DNA of 42,925 bases. Source: an uncultured Halieaceae bacterium (lineage in GTDB: Bacteria; Pseudomonadota; Gammaproteobacteria; Pseudomonadales; Halieaceae). Both the position numbers and the translations under genes were made by a program. This document shows, in pieces, positions 9,367 to 18,042 of the stretch (position 1 is its first letter; each line of letters opens with the position of its first letter). The notes under the pieces are model-generated. The model made no database searches, was not told the DNA's origin, and saw only the letters and a program-made list of their open reading frames with translations. Where the stretch lies: positions 1 through 42,925 of the forward strand of contig CAJXMD010000015.1 of assembly GCA_913056165.1 (NCBI GenBank), read 5' to 3'.

Positions 9367-12300
9367 GCCAACCTAATCGATTGAACTCGGGCGGAAGGAT
9401 TGATCGGGACCGTCCGATATCCTTCAAGTGGCGTGGAAAAACACTCACCGGTTTTGAGGGAGACACGCTGGCCTCTGCCTTGCTTGCCAATGGTGTTTCG
9501 ACCGTGGCCCGAAGTTTTAAATACTCGAGACCCCGAGGCATCGTGGCGGCCGGTGCGGAAGAGCCCAACGCCATCATGCAGTTGGGTGCGACCCAAGCGA
9601 CTCAGATCCCCAATGTCAGAGCGACGCAGCAGGCCCTGTACGAGGGACTGGTTGCAGCGCCTACCAGCGGGTGGCCGAGTCTGCGCTTCGATCTAATGGG
9701 GCTGGTTGGGAAGATCGCCGGGAGCGCCATGCCCCCGGGGTTCTATTACAAAACTTTTATGTACCCAAAAACATTCTGGATGACCTACGAAAAGTTTATT
9801 CGTCGGGCGGCGGGTTTCGGTCGCGCCCCAAAGAAGCCAGATCCAGATCAATACGACAAGGTAAATCAGCACTGCGATGTGTTGGTGGTGGGTGGCGGTC
9901 CCGCCGGTTTGATGGCGGCTTTCACAGCAGCATCTTCAGGGGCTCGGGTCATCCTCGCCGATGAGCAAGAGGAAATGGGCGGGCAGTTGTTATCAAGCCA
10001 CGAGACTATTGACGGACAAATTGGCGCGAATTGGGTAAAGGCTGTACTTGAGCGATTGGCCTCCATGAATGACGTCATTCTGTTACCCCGAGCAACGGTG
10101 AATGGCTATCACGATCACAACTTCCTCACTATTCACGAGCGTCTTACAGATCATATTAATGTTCAGTCGGGCTCAGTCCGTCAGCGTCTCCATCGTGTGC
10201 GGGCCAAGTGGGTGATATTAGCCACTGGTGCCCATGAGCGTCCTCTGGTGTTTGGCAATAACGATCTGCCCGGTTGCATGCTGTGCTCCGCGGTTTCGAC
10301 GTACATTAATCGCTATGCAGTAGTGCCCGGACAACGCTTGGTGGTGATGACATCGAACGACTCAGGATACCAGGCGGCCATTGACTGGCATCAGGCAGGT
10401 CGAGAGGTGGTTGCTGTGGTTGATACCCGCGAGGGTGTCCAAGGTGATCTTGTTAATGCAGCGCGAGCCCGGGGCATCACCATATTCCAGGGCTCAGGAA
10501 TCATTGATGTAAAAGGTCGGCGTCATGTTCAGAGCGTCGAAATAGCGAAAATAGATGCAGAGCGCCACAGGGTTGTAGGTGGCAGCCAGCAATTACTTTG
10601 TGACACGGTTGCCAGCTCTGGTGGCTGGAGCCCAGTGGTCCATCTCTCCTGCCACACGGGCCGACGTCCTGAGTGGAGCCAAGATGCGCTGGGTTTTGTT
10701 CCTGCGCCGACCAAAGAGCCCATGGTGGCTGCCGGTGCGGTTACTGGATGCACGTCAACGGCGGATGCGATGAAACAAGGCCGGGATGCGGCTCTCAAGA
10801 TCGTTGAAGCGTTGTCCCTGATGTCGGCTGATGTGGCTATTCCGGAGACAGAGAGCCGTGAGCAGTCCCCGGGGATGGCGGTCTTTCACATTCCCCATAC
10901 AAAACCCACGTCCCGAGCGCCCAAGCAGTTTGTCGATTTCCAGAACGATGTCACGGCTGCTGCTATCGAGATCTCCTGTAGCGAGGGCTTTGAATCGATA
11001 GAGCACGTTAAACGCTATACCGCGCTGGGTTTTGGAACCGATCAGGGCAAGCTTGGCAATATCAACGGTCTGGCTATTGCGGCGGCGGCCCAGCAGAAAA
11101 GTATCCCCGAGGTAGGCACGACCATGTTCAGGCCAAACTACACGCCGGTGAGTTTTGGCGCTATGGCTGGTCGCGATTGCGGCGCTTTGTTTGATCCCAT
11201 TAGATACACGGCGATGCATGCTTGGCACGCCCGTCAAGGAGCGATGTTTGAGGACGTCGGGCAGTGGAAGCGCCCTTGGTATTTCCCGAAGGGTAGGGAG
11301 TCTATGGCAGATGCCGTAAACCGAGAGTGTGTGGCGACCCGAGAGTCGGTGGGCATTCTTGATGCGTCTACCCTCGGAAAAATTGATATTCAGGGCCCTG
11401 GAGCCAGAGAATTCTTGGGTCGGGTCTACACCAATGCCTGGGCAAAGTTGGCACCGGGTCGATGTCGTTACGGCTTGATGTGCGGTGAAGACGGTATGGT
11501 GTTTGACGACGGGGTTACCTCCTGCCTCGGTGAGCAGCATTTCCTGATGACCACAACAACCGGGGGCGCGGCACGGGTTCTCGAGTGGCTCGAGTTTTAT
11601 CATCAAACTGAGTGGCCGGATCTCGAACTCTATATGACATCGGTCACCGATCAGTGGGCGACCATGACGATATCGGGCCCCAACAGCCGGCAGCTCCTTG
11701 CCAAGATTACCGATATCGACCTATCCGCGGATAGCTTTCGATACATGGACTGGAAGCCTGGTGTCGTTGCTGGTGTTCCAGCCCGAATTTTCCGAATCTC
11801 CTTCACGGGTGAGCTTTCCTTTGAAGTCAACGTGCAGGCGAATTACGGACTACATGTATGGGAAGCGCTGTTTGAGGCCGGTGCGGAATTCAATCTCACC
11901 CCTTATGGCACCGAGACAATGCATGTTCTCAGAGCCGAGAAAGGGTTCATTATTGCCGGACAAGATACTGATGGATCGATAACCCCCTACGACCTCGGGA
12001 TGGATTGGGCGGTGAGTCCCAATAAGCCGTTCTCGTTTATTGGAAAGCGAGGTATGGCCCGAGCTGACTGCGTTCGAGCGGATAGGAAGCAGTGGGTTGG
12101 TATTAAAACAAAGGATCCATCGATTGTGTTACCAGAAGGCGCTCAGGGTGTATTCGATCCGAATGCGCCCATCCCTATGCCAATGGTAGGTCATATCACG
12201 TCGAGTTACTGGAGTGCTAATTTAGGGCGTAGCATTGCACAGGGGTTCGTCAAAGGCGGGCTCAGCAAGCTGGGAGAGGCTGTCTATTATCCCTTAGCCG

Positions 12301-12374
12301 ATGGATCGGTGGTTGAGGCGGAAATCTGCAGCCCAGTCTTCATTGACCCCGAGGGAGAGCGCCAACATGTCTGA
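9363..12374 (+). CDS. soxA: Sarcosine oxidase, alpha subunit
   Basis: 1003 residues, the usual length. Domain order: an N-terminal ferredoxin-like fold without iron-ligating cysteines (about 20-100, GDTLASALLANGV); a nucleotide-binding oxidoreductase domain with GGGPAG at 177-182 (about 170-450), which holds NAD+; a middle SoxA-specific segment; and a GcvT-like tetrahydrofolate-binding domain from about residue 590 to the end, which takes the methyl group as 5,10-methylene-THF. Overlaps soxD by four bases and soxG by eight, consistent with one co-translated unit. Confidence 0.96.
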   Translation: MSQPNRLNSGGRIDRDRPISFKWRGKTLTGFEGDTLASALLANGVSTVARSFKYSRPRGIVAAGAEEPNAIMQLGATQATQIPNVRATQQALYEGLVAAPTSGWPSLRFDLMGLVGKIAGSAMPPGFYYKTFMYPKTFWMTYEKFIRRAAGFGRAPKKPDPDQYDKVNQHCDVLVVGGGPAGLMAAFTAASSGARVILADEQEEMGGQLLSSHETIDGQIGANWVKAVLERLASMNDVILLPRATVNGYHDHNFLTIHERLTDHINVQSGSVRQRLHRVRAKWVILATGAHERPLVFGNNDLPGCMLCSAVSTYINRYAVVPGQRLVVMTSNDSGYQAAIDWHQAGREVVAVVDTREGVQGDLVNAARARGITIFQGSGIIDVKGRRHVQSVEIAKIDAERHRVVGGSQQLLCDTVASSGGWSPVVHLSCHTGRRPEWSQDALGFVPAPTKEPMVAAGAVTGCTSTADAMKQGRDAALKIVEALSLMSADVAIPETESREQSPGMAVFHIPHTKPTSRAPKQFVDFQNDVTAAAIEISCSEGFESIEHVKRYTALGFGTDQGKLGNINGLAIAAAAQQKSIPEVGTTMFRPNYTPVSFGAMAGRDCGALFDPIRYTAMHAWHARQGAMFEDVGQWKRPWYFPKGRESMADAVNRECVATRESVGILDASTLGKIDIQGPGAREFLGRVYTNAWAKLAPGRCRYGLMCGEDGMVFDDGVTSCLGEQHFLMTTTTGGAARVLEWLEFYHQTEWPDLELYMTSVTDQWATMTISGPNSRQLLAKITDIDLSADSFRYMDWKPGVVAGVPARIFRISFTGELSFEVNVQANYGLHVWEALFEAGAEFNLTPYGTETMHVLRAEKGFIIAGQDTDGSITPYDLGMDWAVSPNKPFSFIGKRGMARADCVRADRKQWVGIKTKDPSIVLPEGAQGVFDPNAPIPMPMVGHITSSYWSANLGRSIAQGFVKGGLSKLGEAVYYPLADGSVVEAEICSPVFIDPEGERQHV

Positions 12375-13029
12375 CACGACTCTCATTGACAACGAAAATG
12401 CCGCGTCAGACACCTTGGTGATGAATCTGACTCCCGATGCACTCGATTGTGGGCGGACTCCGCTAGCGGATAGTGCTGTCGAGAGCTATGGTAGCGATCG
12501 GGAGCAGGCGGGCATATGGTTCAGCGAGTTACCGCTGTTGGATCATCTTACCTTTCGCTGTCAGGCCAGCGATTCGCAGCAGCAGGCCTTTGAGCAGATC
12601 ATGGGTTGCCCATTACCCATCGCGCCCCTGACCGCGGCCTGTACCGAAGGCTGCACCATTCGTTGGTTGTCCCCGGATGAGTGGCTGATCACGATACCTT
12701 CCGGGGCGGCTTTCGGCCTTGAAACAGCGTTTAGAGCTACGATGCCCGGGCTTTTCTCCCTGGTTAACGGCAGCGGCGGGATGACCGTGTTTCGGTTAGG
12801 CGGGCCTAAGGTTATCGATCTTTTAAAGAAGTGTGTCTCTGTCGACTTGCACAGCTCAGTATTTCCGGAGGATAAGGTTGTTTCCACGAATTTCGCCAAG
12901 GCAACTTGTGTGCTTCATAGAACTGCTCCCGACGCATTTGATCTTGTTGTACGTCGGAGTTACGCAGACTACATCTGGCGGTGGATAGCGGATGCTGGGC
13001 AAGAGTTCGGTCTTAGGGTTGAGTCCTAA
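12367..13029 (+). CDS. soxG: Sarcosine oxidase, gamma subunit
   Basis: 220 residues from the ATG at 12367, which overlaps the soxA stop. The fold class is a shortened GcvT/T-protein-like chain; the stretch with GCTIRWLSPDEWLITIP and the C-terminal RRSYADYIWRWI are typical of SoxG. It is a structural subunit with no known catalytic residues. A longer start is open in frame but lies entirely inside soxA. The N-terminal 40 residues are less conserved-looking and could be flexible. Confidence 0.9.
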   Translation: MSDTTLIDNENAASDTLVMNLTPDALDCGRTPLADSAVESYGSDREQAGIWFSELPLLDHLTFRCQASDSQQQAFEQIMGCPLPIAPLTAACTEGCTIRWLSPDEWLITIPSGAAFGLETAFRATMPGLFSLVNGSGGMTVFRLGGPKVIDLLKKCVSVDLHSSVFPEDKVVSTNFAKATCVLHRTAPDAFDLVVRRSYADYIWRWIADAGQEFGLRVES

Positions 13030-13032
13030 GCC

Positions 13033-14412
13033 ATGTCGATCTCGGTATTTGATTTGTTCAAGGTGGGGGTCGGACCCTCAAGCTCGCATACAGTCGGTCC
13101 CATGTTGGCAGCCAATCGTTTCCTTGCTTTGCTTCAGTCAGTCGACGGCATCGCTAATGCCGCCACCCTTGAGGTTGATCTTTACGGCTCTCTAAGTGCA
13201 ACCGGTAAAGGGCATGGGACCCATGGCGCCATCGTGGCTGGCCTGAGGGGACACCATCCCGAGTCAGTGGATCCCGCAAATCTTCCCCTCTGGCTTGATG
13301 AGGTAATGCAGAGCGGTACATTGATGCTTGCCGATCGTCAGCCGGTGGACTTGGATTGGAATAAAAATTTCAGACTTCACGAAGAAAGTCTGCCTTTCCA
13401 CCCGAATGGCATGCGGATCACCGCATTGGATGACAGGGGTTCCACTCTTGCATCTGAGGTTTACTACTCGATTGGCGGAGGATTTGTCGTCAATACGGAA
13501 GAAGCCGAGGGCGGAAACATTGTGGATGATCAGACTGCCATCCCCTTTGAGTTTTCGTCGGCGGCTGAACTTCTTGATATGGCGTCGTCACAGCGAGAAA
13601 GTATCGCCGAGCTCATGATGGCAAATGAAAAATGCTGGCGGGATGAATCCGCCGTTAGGCAACAGCTGCTTTCAATATGGGAAGCCATGCGAGACTGTGT
13701 TGCCAACGGTCTGGTTCATCAGGGCATTCTTCCCGGCGGCCTCAATGTGAAGCGTCGTGCTAAAGAGTTTCACGCCGCCCTGAGCGGTCCAAAGGGCCGC
13801 AATCTGATCAGCAGTAGTTTTGCTGCGATGGACTGGGTCAATTTATATGCGTTGGCAGTCAATGAGGAAAATGCAGGTGGCGGTAGAGTCGTAACGGCAC
13901 CAACCAATGGTGCCGCAGGAATCATTCCTGCCGTGCTGATGTATTTTGTCGAGTTTGGCGACTCGGTTACGGACGACGCAATCGTCGATTTTTTATTAAC
14001 CGCTGCTGCTGTGGGAATCCTATGCAAGAAAAACGCATCTCTGTCTGGTGCCGAGGTTGGCTGCCAGGGGGAGGTGGGCTCCGCCTGCGCGATGGCCGCT
14101 GCAGGATTGTGTGCTGTGCTGGGAGGTACGCCGGAGCAGGTAGAAAATGCTGCCGAAATTGGGCTGGAGCACAATCTTGGGCTTACTTGTGATCCCGTAG
14201 GTGGTCTGGTTCAGGTACCCTGTATTGAGCGCAATGCCCTTGCGGCGGTAAAGGCGATCAATGCCGCCCTTATGGCTCTGCGAGGGACGGGAGAACACTT
14301 TATTTCTCTTGATAAGGTGATAAAGACTATGCGTGACACTGGTCTTGATATGCAGGAGAAATACAAAGAAACCGCCAAGGGAGGCTTGGCAGTAAATGCG
14401 GTTGAGTGTTAA
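13033..14412 (+). CDS. sdaA: Iron-sulfur L-serine ammonia-lyase (L-serine dehydratase)
   Basis: 459 residues, single-chain type. The start [20 protein letters not shown] carries the SSSH signature of the beta domain. The alpha domain has the cysteines expected to hold the [4Fe-4S] cluster: within [19 protein letters not shown] (about 338-356), LTCDPVGG and VQVPCIERN. The enzyme converts L-serine to pyruvate and ammonia. The last residue is a cysteine (AVEC), as in the Legionella enzyme whose terminal cysteine enters the active site as a built-in inhibitor. It begins three bases after soxG, so it is part of the sarcosine operon: glycine from sarcosine plus methylene-THF gives serine through GlyA (encoded elsewhere), and this enzyme drains it to pyruvate. 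Confidence 0.93.
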   Translation: MSISVFDLFKVGVGPSSSHTVGPMLAANRFLALLQSVDGIANAATLEVDLYGSLSATGKGHGTHGAIVAGLRGHHPESVDPANLPLWLDEVMQSGTLMLADRQPVDLDWNKNFRLHEESLPFHPNGMRITALDDRGSTLASEVYYSIGGGFVVNTEEAEGGNIVDDQTAIPFEFSSAAELLDMASSQRESIAELMMANEKCWRDESAVRQQLLSIWEAMRDCVANGLVHQGILPGGLNVKRRAKEFHAALSGPKGRNLISSSFAAMDWVNLYALAVNEENAGGGRVVTAPTNGAAGIIPAVLMYFVEFGDSVTDDAIVDFLLTAAAVGILCKKNASLSGAEVGCQGEVGSACAMAAAGLCAVLGGTPEQVENAAEIGLEHNLGLTCDPVGGLVQVPCIERNALAAVKAINAALMALRGTGEHFISLDKVIKTMRDTGLDMQEKYKETAKGGLAVNAVEC

Positions 14413-14427
14413 TGCTCCAAGGTGCTA

Positions 14428-15462
14428 TCAAGCGTAGCGCTGCCGCAATGTTTCAGCTGCACTGACCATTGATTCGAGCTTCGCTAGCGATACATCTCGG
14501 GGCAGGTATTTCATTCCACAGTCAGGCGCCAGCACGAGGCGCTCTTTGTCGATAAAAGGCAGTGCGCGCTCGACGCGATCGATGATCATGGCGGGGGTCT
14601 CTATGTCAGTTGTCGAGAGGTCGATTACCCCCAGAAGGATGGTCTGCTCAGGTAGCGACGAGAGAACATTGCAGTCCAGACTAGATTGGGCTGTTTCAAT
14701 AGATATCTGCTTGCAACAGGCATTGGCCAGTTGAGGCAGGAAGGAATAGCCTTCAGGTCGTTCATGAATCAGCATGGCGTACCCAAAACAGATATGGACA
14801 CAAGTATCTCCACCGACACCTTCCAAGGCTGCGTTAAGCGCGGCAACCCCGTAGGCCTCAGCAGCCTCGGGGCGAGCCTGCATGTAGGGCTCGTCGAGCT
14901 GCACCACATCTGCGCCCGCGGCAAATAGATCGATTACTTCCTCCCGTACGGCCGCTGCGTAGTCCATAGCGGCCTCAGCCGGGGATGGGTAGAAATCGTT
15001 TTGAGCCTGTTGACTCATGGTAAATGGCCCAGGCACGGTGAACTTGATCTTGCGATCAGTCAGGCTTCTTAAATAATGGACTTCATCCACACTCACGGGA
15101 TATCTCCGGCTAATGTTGCCGGTAATGCGCGGCACGGGCACTGGCTCTCCACTGCGGTCCAGCGCTTCTCCCGGATTGTCTATATCGACTCCCTCGAGAG
15201 CCGTCGCGAAATGGTTTGAGTAACTTTCCCGACAAGCTTCACCGTCAGTGATAATGTCGAGACCCGCCTTGATCTGATCTTCGACCGCCAGGCGAACAGC
15301 GTCCCGTTGCGCTTCAGCGAGATAATCAGGAGCGATGCGCCACAGTTCCTTGGCCCGAGTGCGCGGGGGAAAGCGGCCTTTCAGTTTTTCTTTGTCGATA
15401 AGCCAGTCGGGCTGGGCGTAACTGCCAACAAGGCTCGTGGGGAAGAGAGGAAGAGAGGACAT
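14428..15462 (-). CDS. MetE-core-like zinc methyltransferase family protein
   Basis: 344 residues from the ATG at 15462, which has GGAG nine bases upstream; a TTG 15 bases earlier is possible but less likely. It corresponds to the C-terminal catalytic half of cobalamin-independent methionine synthase. All four zinc ligands are present: H223 and C225 (CVHICFGY), E256 (ISIETAQ) and C315 (APDCGM). Such short proteins include core methionine synthases and also thiol-transferring enzymes such as the epoxyalkane:coenzyme M transferase family. Being last in an operon with a TonB receptor, CoA ligase and VOC protein, and in a genome that also carries metH, it may have a catabolic rather than biosynthetic substrate (inference). 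Confidence 0.8.
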   Translation of the reverse strand: MSSLPLFPTSLVGSYAQPDWLIDKEKLKGRFPPRTRAKELWRIAPDYLAEAQRDAVRLAVEDQIKAGLDIITDGEACRESYSNHFATALEGVDIDNPGEALDRSGEPVPVPRITGNISRRYPVSVDEVHYLRSLTDRKIKFTVPGPFTMSQQAQNDFYPSPAEAAMDYAAAVREEVIDLFAAGADVVQLDEPYMQARPEAAEAYGVAALNAALEGVGGDTCVHICFGYAMLIHERPEGYSFLPQLANACCKQISIETAQSSLDCNVLSSLPEQTILLGVIDLSTTDIETPAMIIDRVERALPFIDKERLVLAPDCGMKYLPRDVSLAKLESMVSAAETLRQRYA

Positions 15463-15526
15463 CTGACAGCACTCCAAAATCTAGACCGCGGTACGGCAGG
15501 ATTAGATGTGACCTGCCAGACTGAAT

Positions 15527-16861
15527 TCAGGCAGCTACTTCGGAATAGTCTACCAGTTTTGTTTTGTAAGTTTCTCGAGGAAGGCTGCCATGATCGACGA
15601 GTCGAACCTGCGTTGTAACCAAAAGTCGGGCTTTGATTTCTTCCTTGATGCGACGTGCAAGATCTGGGTTGTCTACAGACTGTCCGTGAGCGACCTCTAC
15701 GACAACGGGAAGTGGTGGAGTCTGGAGAACACCGTCGACACTCGGACGAATACTGAAGATGCCAGACACTTGATCATTGAAACTATCAAGCACGCTTCTG
15801 ACCGCCGTAGGGAAGAGATTTACCCCTCTTACAATGAGCATGTCATCAGTCCGTCCAATGCAGCGAATCCTGGGCCCAGTGCGCCCGGTCGGGTTGGTTG
15901 TCATGTTTACGACCACATGGTCCCGACTTCGGAATCTGAGCAGGGGCATCGACTCACGCTGCAATGCGGTGTAGACGAGCTCACCTTGGGCGCCATCCTC
16001 CCAGGGGATGGGCTCGCCAGATTCCGGGTTGATCAGTTCAACGTGTACAAAACCTCTTGCCATGAAATGCATACCCTGCTCATCGGCGTCCTCCGCCCAT
16101 ACCGACAAGGAAACGTCGCCAATACCCATCGATTCGCGGATTGTGCAGCCGAATGCATCTTGAATAGCCTTCCTGACGAAGGGATCACCGCCGCCGGGTT
16201 CACCAGCGGTGATCATATTCTGCAAGCCTAGGGATTGGGTTTCTATTCCTTGATCTCGGCACCAGTCTATCAGGTAGAGGCCATAGGACGGGGTGCAGCT
16301 TACGCCTGTCGCACCTAGGCGCTGAATTGCGGTGACCATTCGCTCCGTGTTCCCCGTGCCTACGGGTATGACGCTACAGCCTATTTTGTCGAACCCGTAG
16401 TAAACCGCACCAGCAACAAATGGCCCGGCATTAAACCCCACAACCAGGCGCTGGCCCGGCTTGAATCCAGCTGCGCTATATCCTCGAGCCACATTGGTGG
16501 CATACATATCGAGATCCCGCTGGGTCAAGCCGAGATAGCAGGGGACCCCGGTCGTGCCGCTGGTGCTAAAGACGCGGCGGAGAGAGTCGGGGTCGGCAGC
16601 AATGTGATTGCCAAAAGGCGGGAAGTTTGCCTGGCTGGCCCTGAGCTCATCTTTCTCTGTAAAAGGAAGCTGAGCGATATCATCAAGGCCCCCTACCTTC
16701 TCTGGTGTGTCAAAGCCGGCCTCAGCCAATTTTTTTTGGTAGAAATCGGAGTTGCTCAGGAGATAGCGTACTTGTTCCTTGTAACTGTCGCGGTCGATAT
16801 CAAATTGCTTCTCGGGAGATCGTGTCTCTACTTCCGGATCGTAGATCTGGTGATCGCGCAT
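15527..16861 (-). CDS. Phenylacetate-CoA ligase-like AMP-forming acyl/aryl-CoA ligase
   Basis: 444 residues, typical of the PaaK family. The adenylate P-loop is STSGTTGVP (99-107); the hinge region has GRTDDMLIVRGVNLFP; the C-terminal lysine region reads LPRETYKTKLVDY. These enzymes activate a carboxylic acid with ATP and then CoA. The substrate cannot be read from sequence; PaaK relatives take phenylacetate and other aryl acids, but some act on other carboxylates. Four bases separate it from the WrbA-like gene upstream, so it lies inside the TonB-receptor operon and is its likely CoA-activating step. Confidence 0.85.
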   Translation of the reverse strand: MRDHQIYDPEVETRSPEKQFDIDRDSYKEQVRYLLSNSDFYQKKLAEAGFDTPEKVGGLDDIAQLPFTEKDELRASQANFPPFGNHIAADPDSLRRVFSTSGTTGVPCYLGLTQRDLDMYATNVARGYSAAGFKPGQRLVVGFNAGPFVAGAVYYGFDKIGCSVIPVGTGNTERMVTAIQRLGATGVSCTPSYGLYLIDWCRDQGIETQSLGLQNMITAGEPGGGDPFVRKAIQDAFGCTIRESMGIGDVSLSVWAEDADEQGMHFMARGFVHVELINPESGEPIPWEDGAQGELVYTALQRESMPLLRFRSRDHVVVNMTTNPTGRTGPRIRCIGRTDDMLIVRGVNLFPTAVRSVLDSFNDQVSGIFSIRPSVDGVLQTPPLPVVVEVAHGQSVDNPDLARRIKEEIKARLLVTTQVRLVDHGSLPRETYKTKLVDYSEVAA

Positions 16862-16865
16862 CTAA

Positions 16866-17444
16866 TTAACCCCAGCGTTTTGCAGCGACTGCGATTCTGG
16901 CGCCGAAGGCGTGTGCGGTTTCTCGATCAGAGGTAGGCGGGGCTACATCACCACCTTCGTCGACGTTTGCCTGGCTCATGCAGCCAATGGAGGCGCCGCA
17001 GCGATTGGCATCGGCCTCAGAACCCCCTGAGTGATTGTTGCCGGGCATTTGACCAAGACCTACCCATACCATGCCGTGCTGCATCGAAAAGGTCATGAAC
17101 TCAATAAGCGTGTTTTGCTTGTCGCCATTCATGGAGCCAGAGTTGGTAAACCCGGCAGCCAGCTTGTCGACCCATTTCTGTTCCATCCAGCGGGTTGAAG
17201 TAGCTTCCATAAAGGTCTTAAAGACCGCAGAAGCGGAGCCCATATAGGTGGGTGAACCAAAGATGATGGCGTTGGCGCTGTCCAATATTGCCAGATCATC
17301 TGATTCAGGTGAGGTAATGTTGCCCGCCTCCACAACGGAAACCTCAACCCCATCAACAGTGCCTGCACCTGCAGCGACCTGATCAGCGATAACCTGGGTA
17401 TGGCCATAGCCAGAGTGAAAAATAACTGCGACTCTCGTCGTCAT
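16866..17444 (-). CDS. WrbA-like flavodoxin-fold NAD(P)H oxidoreductase
   Basis: 192 residues with a flavodoxin fold: phosphate-binding loop HSGYGHT (10-16) after the first strand and the WrbA/NADPH-dependent FMN reductase segment GSPTYMGSASAVFKTFME (63-80). It should bind FMN and reduce quinones or other small acceptors in the cytosol. Its placement between the VOC and CoA-ligase genes, with 15 and 4 base gaps, suggests it reduces a pathway intermediate such as a quinone. That role is inference. Confidence 0.85.
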   Translation of the reverse strand: MTTRVAVIFHSGYGHTQVIADQVAAGAGTVDGVEVSVVEAGNITSPESDDLAILDSANAIIFGSPTYMGSASAVFKTFMEATSTRWMEQKWVDKLAAGFTNSGSMNGDKQNTLIEFMTFSMQHGMVWVGLGQMPGNNHSGGSEADANRCGASIGCMSQANVDEGGDVAPPTSDRETAHAFGARIAVAAKRWG

Positions 17445-17459
17445 CAGATAGCTCCCTGA

Positions 17460-18005
17460 TTAACGGTGGAATTGTTCGTTGTTTGGTGTGTGATCTCCGC
17501 TCAACCACTGCTTTAAATCTGCATGCGCATTGGCGGCCTTGTCCTTATTGATCTGCTCCACGTCTTCGTGATCGACCGTGAATTCAACCAGCAAGCCTGA
17601 GGGATCAAAGACATACAGCGACCAGCAATACCCGTGATTCAGTGGGTAGGCTTCTCCGCTGTCGAAGTATCCTGCAGCCTCAAGTCTGTCCTTGAGCGCG
17701 TCTTGGGTTTCCTGATCCACTTTCATCGCGAGATGACGAAATCCGCTGCGAGGTAGTTCAGGCCCAAACTCTTGGGCATCGTCCTCATCGGCGAACTGAA
17801 AGAACGCTAGACAAGATCCGTCACCAATATCAAAAAAGCAGTGAGCATAGGTTCTCACCTTGCCAAACAGGTCGGTCCGCTCAGCCCACGTGGCCACCAG
17901 TTTGAAACCGATGACCTCTTCGTAGAACTGACGAACCGCTTCCAGATCTTTGCACACATAGGCGTTGTGATGCAGCGTACTTTTGATCGGTGCTATTGCG
18001 TTCAT
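17460..18005 (-). CDS. VOC-superfamily metalloenzyme (glyoxalase/extradiol dioxygenase fold)
   Basis: 181 residues made of two beta-alpha-beta-beta-beta modules followed by a charged C-terminal tail. Three residues sit where the family binds its metal: H13 (HHNAY), H91 (FRHLAM) and E141 (LLVEFTVD), a 2-His-1-Glu set as in extradiol dioxygenases and some glyoxalases. DPSGLLVEF is the usual motif. The reaction cannot be decided: ring-cleaving dioxygenase, isomerase and lyase are all possible. It is the first enzyme gene after the TonB receptor, 37 bases downstream of it. Confidence 0.8.
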   Translation of the reverse strand: MNAIAPIKSTLHHNAYVCKDLEAVRQFYEEVIGFKLVATWAERTDLFGKVRTYAHCFFDIGDGSCLAFFQFADEDDAQEFGPELPRSGFRHLAMKVDQETQDALKDRLEAAGYFDSGEAYPLNHGYCWSLYVFDPSGLLVEFTVDHEDVEQINKDKAANAHADLKQWLSGDHTPNNEQFHR

Positions 18006-18042
18006 TGTTGCCTCCTAAATTTGTCTCGTCAGCTGCTTCAAC

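Noticed and set aside
10755..11606. 283-codon open frame antisense to soxA
   Set aside because: Lies wholly within the GcvT-like part of soxA and has no recognisable domain.
15590..16231. 213-codon open frame antisense to the CoA ligase
   Set aside because: Antisense shadow; the ligase has all family motifs.
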